A stretch of 5,235 nucleotides of DNA from NCBI GenBank assembly GCA_030672255.1, contig DAOVGU010000039.1:1-5235 (forward strand), read 5' to 3'. Origin of the DNA: a bacterium. Lineage in GTDB: Bacteria; Ratteibacteria; UBA8468. Position numbers and translations under genes: made by a program. The notes beneath the pieces are model-generated. The model did no database searches, had not been told where the DNA came from, and was given only the letters and a program-made list of their open reading frames with translations. Positions 1 to 5,235 of this stretch are shown piece by piece; the first letter of the stretch is position 1; each line of letters starts with the position of its first letter.

Positions 1-65
1 CATACCAAAGTTTTGGTGTGAAGGTCAAATCTAAGAGGAGCAGATTTTGGTTGAGTGTATTCAAT

Positions 66-77
66 TGTCAAAGAGCA
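66..77 (-). promoter_or_regulatory. boxA-like antitermination motif on the minus strand
   Basis: Read on the minus strand these 12 bases are TGCTCTTTGACA. They differ at one position from the E. coli rRNA-operon boxA (TGCTCTTTAACA), which binds NusB/NusE and prevents early termination of untranslated transcripts. The following minus-strand bases, ATTGAATA, resemble what often follows this motif in rRNA leaders and spacers. This would suit a non-coding transcript (rRNA, tRNA or CRISPR leader) running leftward out of the window. No such RNA is visible in the 65 bases available, so the assignment rests on the motif alone. Confidence 0.4.
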
Positions 78-110
78 AGGTTTCTTTAAAAAAAGTCTTC
101 AAAAAAATGC

Positions 111-138
111 TTGACTTAACTTACGAAATCTGAATATT
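111..138 (+). promoter_or_regulatory. candidate sigma-70-type promoter for the four-gene operon
   Basis: TTGACT (111-116) matches five of six bases of the -35 consensus. AATATT (133-138) matches four of six bases of the -10 consensus, after a 16-base spacer. Two A-tracts lie just upstream (about 88-94 and 101-107) and could act as an UP element. The -35 hexamer sits in the right arm of a short dyad, AAGTC (93-97) and GACTT (113-117), which might be an operator. Transcription would start near 145 and give a leader of roughly 40 bases before the first gene. It is the best promoter match upstream of the operon, but the -10 is imperfect. Confidence 0.45.
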
Positions 139-169
139 TACCCTTTGAGTTTGGCAGTATTGATTTCCG

Positions 170-176
170 AAAGGAG
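170..176 (+). promoter_or_regulatory. ribosome binding site of the GH2 gene
   Basis: AAAGGAG is a strong Shine-Dalgarno match. It lies 11 bases before the ATG at 188, slightly longer than the usual spacing, and it supports that start. An in-frame TGA at 161-163 rules out a longer protein. Confidence 0.7.
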
Positions 177-187
177 TAGCTGATAAT

Positions 188-1948
188 ATGTATGGTATAA
201 GAGCACGCATACGACAAGTAAAGAAAATAGATGGTTTTTGGGAGTTTCAGACAGATCCAGATAATAAAGGAGAAAAGGGAAAGTGGTATCAGGATTTTCC
301 TGAAAACCCTGATTTCTTATATGCTCCTGCTTGCTGGAATGAACAATCGAAAAAATATGATCAATACATAGGTGTTGCTTGGTATAAAAAAGAGATTGAT
401 ATTCCTTTAGACTGGTCAGAACAAGCTATATTTATTGAGTTTGGAGGTGTGCTTACAAAAGCAAAAGTATGGGTAAATGGTCATTTTGCTGTAGAACATG
501 AGGGGGGTTTTACGCCTTTTCAAATGAAGATAGATAAAATTTTAATTCCTGGAGAGAAAAACAATCTTACTGTAAAAGTAGATAATTCAGTAAGTGCATT
601 TACCTGCCCTCAAGGAACAAGTCAGAACGATATCTGGATTGATTGGTTTAACTGGGGAGGTATCTATAGAGAAGTGAAGATTTTGGCAATGCCATTGATG
701 CATTTTGGAGATGTTTCTGTTATTCCCATAGTTCGAAGAGAAAAAAAGAGTGTTAAAATAGCTGGAATTATTGAGAATTTAAAAGGGATTAAAAGGAAAA
801 TTAAAATTAATATTTTAGATAAAAAAGGGCAAAATAAGAAATCCCTTTCTATAGATGCAAAAACAAATTTTTCAGTAGAGATTGAATTTAATAAAGCCTT
901 CCTCTGGAGCCCTGAATCGCCGTATCTTTATACTTTGCAAATAACTCTTTGCGATAATTCACAGACTTTGGATTGCAAAGAAATTCAGTTTGGCATGCGC
1001 AGTATAAAATTTAAAAGAAACAAAATTTTCTTAAATGAAAAGCCTATATTCATGAAAGGTGTGTCTATAGTAGAAGATTTTCCTGTTTTTGGCAGAGGGC
1101 TGCCAGAGGCAGTTCTTAAACGGGATTACGAGATTATGAAAGAGCTTGGCGTAAATTGTATCAGGGACGGTGCTTATCCCCCTTCAGAGAAAGAGTTAGA
1201 AATAGCTGACAGAATGGGGATTTTTCACTTTGTTTGTCAGCCTTCAAGAAAAAGTAATCCCGATAGTAAACTTTTCTCTGATCCCCATTTTATCCAGACT
1301 GCAAAACAGTGGCAGAAAGAAACTATTGAGAGTTTGAAGAATCATCCTTCAGTTATAGGTTGGATTCTCTGTAGCGAGCCTCCAGTAAATACTAAAACAG
1401 GGTTGCAATTGATGAAGAAATTATACAAAGAGACAAAGGAAATGGATCCATCTAGACCTGTAACTTTTTTGCCAAATATTGGTATTATAGAAGGAGCTAA
1501 GAAAGCAGGGCTAATAAAAGAAATGAAATCAGTTATGGATTATCAATATCTCTGGGTGTATACTAATATTCATGCTGAATTCAAAGAAAATGGTTTGCGA
1601 GAAGCCGATGAGTTTATTGACTATATGCACAAGAATTTTCCTGCTATTCCTATTATCATAGAATTTGGAGCAGGGGATGGTTTTGCCGGTGAGCATTATG
1701 AACCAGCAAGGGCAGGATCGGAAGAGTATCAAGCGGAAAGGATAAAGGCATTTGGAGAACTTATTTCTAAAAAGAAATTAACAGGAGCTGTCTGTTATGC
1801 TCTCTTTGATTATCGTATTATGGAAAAATTCCCGTGGAAGCCAGGAGCCTTTATGAAACCAGGAGAATATGTAAAGGGAATATATACTAGGGATAGGAGA
1901 CCAAAGATGGGCGCTTATGCTTTTCGTGGTATTTTTAATCAAGCATAA
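188..1948 (+). CDS. glycoside hydrolase family 2 beta-glycosidase (beta-glucuronidase/beta-galactosidase-like)
   Basis: This is a 586-residue GH2 enzyme, close in length to bacterial beta-glucuronidases (about 600). Family domains appear in order. The N-terminal jelly roll (1 to about 170) has DGFWEFQTDP at 15-24, WVNG at 95-98 and WFNWGGIYREV at 153-163. An Ig-like domain (about 172-272) ends in LWSPESPYLY and FGMRSI. A TIM barrel runs from about 276 to the end. The acid/base is probably Glu397 (CSEPP) and the nucleophile Glu492 (IEFGA), 95 residues apart as expected. The C-terminal KGIYTRDRRPK (563-573) closely resembles the beta-glucuronidase ending. There is no signal peptide, so it is probably cytoplasmic and acts on imported glycosides. 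Several active-site positions are altered: Ser396 replaces the usual Asn, Tyr537 the usual barrel Trp, and Tyr561 the Asn of the glucuronate-binding NxK motif. Family assignment is firm; the sugar specificity is unknown. It is first in the presumed operon. Confidence 0.93.
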   Translation: MYGIRARIRQVKKIDGFWEFQTDPDNKGEKGKWYQDFPENPDFLYAPACWNEQSKKYDQYIGVAWYKKEIDIPLDWSEQAIFIEFGGVLTKAKVWVNGHFAVEHEGGFTPFQMKIDKILIPGEKNNLTVKVDNSVSAFTCPQGTSQNDIWIDWFNWGGIYREVKILAMPLMHFGDVSVIPIVRREKKSVKIAGIIENLKGIKRKIKINILDKKGQNKKSLSIDAKTNFSVEIEFNKAFLWSPESPYLYTLQITLCDNSQTLDCKEIQFGMRSIKFKRNKIFLNEKPIFMKGVSIVEDFPVFGRGLPEAVLKRDYEIMKELGVNCIRDGAYPPSEKELEIADRMGIFHFVCQPSRKSNPDSKLFSDPHFIQTAKQWQKETIESLKNHPSVIGWILCSEPPVNTKTGLQLMKKLYKETKEMDPSRPVTFLPNIGIIEGAKKAGLIKEMKSVMDYQYLWVYTNIHAEFKENGLREADEFIDYMHKNFPAIPIIIEFGAGDGFAGEHYEPARAGSEEYQAERIKAFGELISKKKLTGAVCYALFDYRIMEKFPWKPGAFMKPGEYVKGIYTRDRRPKMGAYAFRGIFNQA

Positions 1949-1951
1949 AAG

Positions 1952-1976
1952 TATAATTTAGAAAATCTATATTATA
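1952..1976. repeat. 25-base inverted repeat in the GH2/URO-D gap
   Basis: The arms are TATAAT-T-TAGA (1952-1962) and TCTA-T-ATTATA (1966-1976), with loop AAA. Ten pairs form, with a single internal T-T mismatch. The dyad takes up most of the 33-base gap and ends five bases before the ATG at 1982, where a ribosome binding site would normally be. It has only one G-C pair and no following T-run, so it does not look like an intrinsic terminator. It may be an operator, an mRNA-processing or translation-control hairpin, or chance in AT-rich DNA. Confidence 0.55.
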
Positions 1977-1981
1977 ACCAG

Positions 1982-3091
1982 ATGATAACCAAGACGATGA
2001 ATCTAAGACAAAGAGTACTTACAGTATTCAAAAGAGGAAAACCTGACAGAATCCCCTGGGAAATTAGCTTTGCTCCAGCAGTACTTGAAATGGTTAAGAG
2101 AGAAGTTGGAGGTAGGTTAGAGGATTTTTTGCAAGGTTCGGGTGGGTTTCGTAGTGTTTCGGTATGGAAAGGCATATGGTGGAGTGCATCAAATCCACCT
2201 TCTGAAAATGAGTTTTTCAAAAAGAAATTTGAGAAGTATCTTCCAAGAAATCTTCCTCCAGAAACCCAATATTTTGAATGGGGGATTGCCCGTATCCCTG
2301 GTTCTGAATATCACTTTCAGAAAATTATAAGTCCTATGGCAAATCTTACCAAACCTGAAGAAATTGATGAATACCCATTTCCTGATGTTTTGGCTGAAGA
2401 TAGATGGTTAAGAATAAAGCGAGAGGTATCAGAACTAAAAACTCTTGATGTTGTTATCGGCACCGATTGCTTGAGCTTGTTTGAGATTCCCTGGGCGCTG
2501 CGAGGTATGCAAAACTTGATGATGGATTTTCTTGTTAATAAAGATTTTACAGCTAAGCTTATGGACTGGCTTGAAGATCTTGAAGTAGAATTTGCAAAAA
2601 GGTTTGTTTATTTAGATGTGGATGTAATTTGTTTTGGAGATGATGTTGGTATGCAGGACCGGATGATACTTTCCCCCGAAACCTGGCGAGAATGGATAAA
2701 GCCCAGGATGAAACATATCATTGATACAGCCAAACAGATAAAACCCGATGCTTTGATTTACTATGACAGTGATGGATATATTGAACCGATTATTGAAGAT
2801 CTTATAGAAATAGGGGTTAATGTCCTTGCTCCTCTTCAGCCTGAGTGTATGAATATTGCTAAGATAAAGAGGAGATATAGTAAGTGGCTTTCTTTTAAGG
2901 GATCTATTGGCGCACAGTCAATTATGCCATTTGGCTCGCCAAAGGATGTTAAAAACGAAGTTAAAGATAGGATGAATATTTTCAAGGATGGAGGATTATT
3001 TCTATGCCCATCTCACACAATAGAGCCTGGTGTGCCATGGGAGAATATCAAAGCCTTTGTAGAGGCAGTAAATGAGTATGGAGGATATTAA
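1982..3091 (+). CDS. uroporphyrinogen decarboxylase (URO-D) family protein, MtaA/MtbA-like
   Basis: This is a 369-residue single-domain TIM-barrel protein of the URO-D superfamily. The superfamily includes haem-pathway HemE and the methyltransferases that move methyl groups from corrinoid proteins to thiols. Typical signatures are the N-terminal NLRQRVLTVFKRGKPDRIPW (7-26), GDDVGMQDRMILSPETW (219-235), DSDGYIEPIIEDLIEIGVNVLAPLQPE (263-288 region), KGSIGAQ (306-312) and a late PSHTIEPGVPWENI (343-356). It is unlikely to be HemE, because it sits next to an MttB-family gene and lacks haem-gene neighbours. Where zinc-dependent MtaA-type enzymes have HxCG it has DSDG (262-265), so zinc binding is doubtful; His345 and Cys342 remain near the third-ligand region. 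No Shine-Dalgarno is visible before either ATG 1982 or the in-frame ATG 1997; the latter gives the family-typical MNLRQRV start. A methyl-transfer role is inferred from context. Confidence 0.88.
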   Translation: MITKTMNLRQRVLTVFKRGKPDRIPWEISFAPAVLEMVKREVGGRLEDFLQGSGGFRSVSVWKGIWWSASNPPSENEFFKKKFEKYLPRNLPPETQYFEWGIARIPGSEYHFQKIISPMANLTKPEEIDEYPFPDVLAEDRWLRIKREVSELKTLDVVIGTDCLSLFEIPWALRGMQNLMMDFLVNKDFTAKLMDWLEDLEVEFAKRFVYLDVDVICFGDDVGMQDRMILSPETWREWIKPRMKHIIDTAKQIKPDALIYYDSDGYIEPIIEDLIEIGVNVLAPLQPECMNIAKIKRRYSKWLSFKGSIGAQSIMPFGSPKDVKNEVKDRMNIFKDGGLFLCPSHTIEPGVPWENIKAFVEAVNEYGGY

Positions 3092-3106
3092 AGCTATAAA
3101 CTCTCT

Positions 3107-3111
3107 GGAGG
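3107..3111 (+). promoter_or_regulatory. ribosome binding site of the MttB-family gene
   Basis: GGAGG lies six bases before the ATG at 3118, an ideal spacing, and fixes this start. It is the strongest ribosome binding site inside the operon and contrasts with the URO-D-like gene, which has none. Confidence 0.75.
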
Positions 3112-3117
3112 ATTTTT

Positions 3118-4545
3118 ATGTCAGTGATAAACTTTGAGATTTCAGGTGGGCTTGGTAAGAAGCGGTTAGAAAAGATTCGTAGCGAATCTATTCATATTCT
3201 TAAAGAGATAGGCCTCAAGGCTAATCATCCAAAACTATTAGAAATGTTAAGTTCGGTCGATGGAATATCTATTGATGGTACCAGACTTTACTTTGCAGAT
3301 GATATTTGTGAGAAGTATCTTGCACTTTTTAAAGAAGAGGAAGAAAATTCTCCCCCATACAATGAATTTAAAATGGAGGGTCCCTGGTATTGCAGTAATA
3401 TTATAGATCTAAAATCTTCTCAGGTAAGAGTTGCAACCCGGGATGATGTAATAAAAGCAGTAAGACTTTGTTCTGCCCTAGATATTATTAGACCAGTTTG
3501 CCCTCTTGCGCCAAAAGATGTGCCTCCTGAGATTGAATCTATTGCATCCTGGAAGATAGCGCTTGAAAATAGCACTAAGATAAAAGGTGGTCCATTAACT
3601 TCACCAGAAGAAGTTGAATGTGCACTTGAAATGACTGAGGCAGTTGGTATAAAAGGACCTATTTGGTCTACAGAGATTACTATAAGTCCATTAACCATAA
3701 ATCCAAAAGCCATTGATTTAATTCTGAGATATCTGGACAAAGGGATGGTAATTCAGGGAGAACCTGGACCAATGATATCAGCTGGCTGTACAGGTCCTAT
3801 CTTCGCCCCAGCATTTTTTATTCAAGCAGTCGCTGAATGGTTAGGGGCCTACATTATCTTAAAGGTAATAAGTAATGGGAAGCTGGGTAATTTCCATCAG
3901 TTCAAAACCCTGTTCAATGGTGGTCTTTGTTTTGAACCAATGCATTTTGATATGAAATATGGCTCAATTGCCTTTGGAACCTCTGAATCACTCTTATTTC
4001 GATTAGCTACCCGAGAGATATTTAGATTTTTGGGAGGTAAACAAGGGATAGGAGGAGCATTTCGCAGTTCATCAAAGAGAGTAGATGCTCAAGCAATTTC
4101 GGAGAGGACGATGAATGTTTTAACGGAAGCATTAGATGGAGTTAAGATTTTTGTAGCTGCTGGAATGCTGGGGAATGATGAGATATTTTCTCCGGAATTG
4201 CTAATGATAGACATCCAGATAATAGAATATATTAAACGTATAACAGAGGGAATAAGCTATGTAGATGAAATTGGAAAGTCTTTCGAAACTATTAGAGACA
4301 TAGGACTGCAAGGAAACTATCTGTCCCACGATTCAACCATTGAGCAATATAAGAAAACTTATTATTTCCCTGAATTATTTGACCATCAAACATTAGCCCA
4401 ATGGAACTCATCTGGCTCTCCCAAAATGGCTGAAAAGATAGCCAGGGTTATAGAAGAAGCTCTGGATGGATATGATTACCAACTGGGAGATAAAGTGCAA
4501 AAAGAGATAGATAAAATCTATTATACCTATGTGAATAGTTTGTAA
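3118..4545 (+). CDS. MttB-family (trimethylamine methyltransferase-like) corrinoid-dependent methyltransferase, non-pyrrolysine
   Basis: This 475-residue protein has the length and layout of the MttB superfamily. The N-terminal part LEKIRSESIHILKEIGLKAN (17-36) and the following DGTRLYFADDICEKYL match the family's start. The core carries ISAGCTGPIFAPAFFIQAVA (220-239), GTSESLLFRLATREIFRF (287-304) and a VDAQAISER segment (322-330) followed by AAGMLGNDEIFSPELLMID. The C-terminal FPELFDHQTLAQW (417-429) is also characteristic. The frame has no internal stop and ends in TAA, so there is no pyrrolysine codon. It therefore belongs with the non-Pyl MttB-like enzymes, known members of which demethylate glycine betaine, proline betaine or carnitine. 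The methyl group would pass to a corrinoid protein, not encoded here. It is cytoplasmic, lies 26 bases after the URO-D-like gene, and is probably co-transcribed. The substrate cannot be read from the sequence. Confidence 0.88.
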   Translation: MSVINFEISGGLGKKRLEKIRSESIHILKEIGLKANHPKLLEMLSSVDGISIDGTRLYFADDICEKYLALFKEEEENSPPYNEFKMEGPWYCSNIIDLKSSQVRVATRDDVIKAVRLCSALDIIRPVCPLAPKDVPPEIESIASWKIALENSTKIKGGPLTSPEEVECALEMTEAVGIKGPIWSTEITISPLTINPKAIDLILRYLDKGMVIQGEPGPMISAGCTGPIFAPAFFIQAVAEWLGAYIILKVISNGKLGNFHQFKTLFNGGLCFEPMHFDMKYGSIAFGTSESLLFRLATREIFRFLGGKQGIGGAFRSSSKRVDAQAISERTMNVLTEALDGVKIFVAAGMLGNDEIFSPELLMIDIQIIEYIKRITEGISYVDEIGKSFETIRDIGLQGNYLSHDSTIEQYKKTYYFPELFDHQTLAQWNSSGSPKMAEKIARVIEEALDGYDYQLGDKVQKEIDKIYYTYVNSL

Positions 4546-4571
4546 AAGATAGAAAAATAGAAAAGGCAAGA

Positions 4572-5235
4572 ATGAAACAACAAGAATTTAGTGAAGAGAT
4601 TATTGATATCCTGCGTAGAGAAGGGAATTATTCGGAACCAACCTACTCTGAATACGATGTGGAACTGTATGAGCGCTTCTATCGCCAAAATATTCCTTTC
4701 GGAACATATAAAGAGTGGGCTCAGAAATTTCCTTTTTCAAAGAGAAAAATAAAAAAGATAAAAAGAAAAGAGTATATTTCTAATTCAATGTATATCACAA
4801 GGATAGGTGGATTTTCAAGGAAAGGATTATTTGGACCTGATGAGATTGGGAGAATATTTGTGAAGCACAATATAGATTATGTGGACTTTTTTTTGGGATA
4901 TGATCCCCTTGAAACCTTGATGATCTGCAAAAAGTATGGGCTGAAACCTTATTTCTATCTGCCGGACTGTCCACCCTATCTCCCTGATTATGTTGGGATG
5001 TCTTTGCCGTTTACCAAGGAAGAAATTCAAGCCTACCGGTCGGAGTATCGAAAAGAAATAGGATACTTTGCTGAATGGTTGAAAAGAGTTGGGAGAATCT
5101 ATGATTTTGATTTCCAGAGGCAGAAGGATCAGATATGGATATTGTATACCGGTATAGATTTGATGCCTATGAATCTCTTTGAAGAGGCTATGAAAAGGGA
5201 ACCTTACGAAGTAGCTAAGGAGTTTAAGTATGAAC
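4572..5235 (+). CDS. unrecognised protein, partial (C-terminus beyond window)
   Basis: An open frame of 221 codons starts at ATG 4572 and runs off the right edge without a stop. A weak Shine-Dalgarno (AAAGG, 4562-4566) precedes it by five bases, and the gap to the MttB-family stop is 26 bases, so it is probably the fourth gene of the operon. I do not recognise the family. Residues 1-70 are charged and mostly helical-looking, with a Lys/Arg-rich patch at 57-67. From about residue 72 alternating segments such as YITRIGG (74-80), IDYVDFFLGYDP (101-112), YGLKPYFYLPDCPPY (122-136) and QIWILYTGIDLM (187-198) suggest the opening strands of a TIM barrel. The aromatic-rich strand ends (FLGYDP, FYLPDCPPY) recall sugar-binding barrels, which would suit the neighbouring GH2 gene. 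No signal peptide or membrane segment is seen. Reality as a gene is likely; function is open. Confidence 0.8.
   Translation, partial: MKQQEFSEEIIDILRREGNYSEPTYSEYDVELYERFYRQNIPFGTYKEWAQKFPFSKRKIKKIKRKEYISNSMYITRIGGFSRKGLFGPDEIGRIFVKHNIDYVDFFLGYDPLETLMICKKYGLKPYFYLPDCPPYLPDYVGMSLPFTKEEIQAYRSEYRKEIGYFAEWLKRVGRIYDFDFQRQKDQIWILYTGIDLMPMNLFEEAMKREPYEVAKEFKYE

Noticed and set aside
3..89. Open frame of 28 codons ending in TAA, a possible tail of an upstream protein.
   Set aside because: It is short, runs through the boxA-like motif, and its basic/aromatic composition looks random. Two other frames also stay open for several codons from the edge, so none can be preferred.
1..187. CRISPR array or leader next to the boxA-like motif.
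   Set aside because: No repeated unit with spacers is present in the window; only a single small hairpin is visible.
1529..1732. Minus-strand open frame inside the GH2 gene.
   Set aside because: It lies wholly within the region coding the conserved GH2 barrel and nucleophile motif, and its translation has no recognisable features.
1952..1957. Perfect TATAAT as an internal promoter for the URO-D-like gene.
   Set aside because: No acceptable -35 hexamer is found 15-19 bases upstream, and the hexamer is better explained as one arm of the inverted repeat.
1972..2330. Short open frames on both strands over the start of the URO-D-like gene.
   Set aside because: Both overlap a well-supported coding sequence and show no family signature or ribosome binding site of note.
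3079..3113. Direct repeat TGGAGGAT at 3079-3086 and 3106-3113.
   Set aside because: The second copy is the ribosome binding site of the MttB-like gene and the first lies in the end of the preceding gene with no start codon after it. Probably coincidence.
3420..3740. Minus-strand open frame of 106 codons within the MttB-family gene.
   Set aside because: It is antisense to conserved MttB sequence; the serine/isoleucine-rich translation is typical of an antisense shadow.
3118..4545. Pyrrolysine-containing MttB with an in-frame amber codon.
   Set aside because: The frame is continuous over full family length and terminates with TAA, so no amber readthrough is needed.
4827..5030. Minus-strand open frame at the right side.
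   Set aside because: The plus strand is open across the entire stretch with a better protein-like translation and operon placement.

Overview
The window looks like bacterial chromosomal DNA that is AT-rich by eye, with many AGA/AGG arginine codons, short intergenic gaps and TGG as the tryptophan codon. No rRNA or other taxonomic marker is present. The gene mix (cytoplasmic glycosidase, URO-D-family protein, MttB-family methyltransferase) fits an anaerobic, corrinoid-using fermenter or a candidate-phylum bacterium, but the lineage cannot be fixed from this sequence.

Layout. Positions 1-187 are non-coding. They hold a small hairpin at the left edge, a minus-strand match to the rRNA-type boxA antitermination motif (66-77), an A-rich stretch leading into a candidate plus-strand promoter (111-138), a possible leader stem (125-167) and a Shine-Dalgarno sequence (170-176). 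Four plus-strand genes follow. They are a GH2-family beta-glycosidase (188-1948), a URO-D/MtaA-like protein (1982-3091), an MttB-family methyltransferase without pyrrolysine (3118-4545), and a fourth reading frame that starts at 4572 and runs off the right end, with no recognised family. Gaps are 33, 26 and 26 bases with no convincing terminator, so the four are probably one operon read from the promoter near 111-138.

How the genes may work together. MttB-family proteins usually take a methyl group from a methylated amine and pass it to a corrinoid protein. URO-D relatives such as MtaA/MtbA move methyl groups from corrinoid proteins to a thiol. A glycosidase placed first in the same operon suggests, as inference only, a pathway that frees a methylated compound from a sugar, or processes a methylated sugar, and then strips the methyl group. 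The corrinoid protein and its reactivase are not in the window.

The three recognisable enzymes all keep their fold signatures, but the glycosidase and the URO-D-like protein depart from textbook active-site motifs. The glycosidase has Ser instead of Asn before the acid/base Glu, and the URO-D-like protein has DSDG where zinc-dependent relatives have HxCG. The system may therefore use unusual substrates or acceptors.
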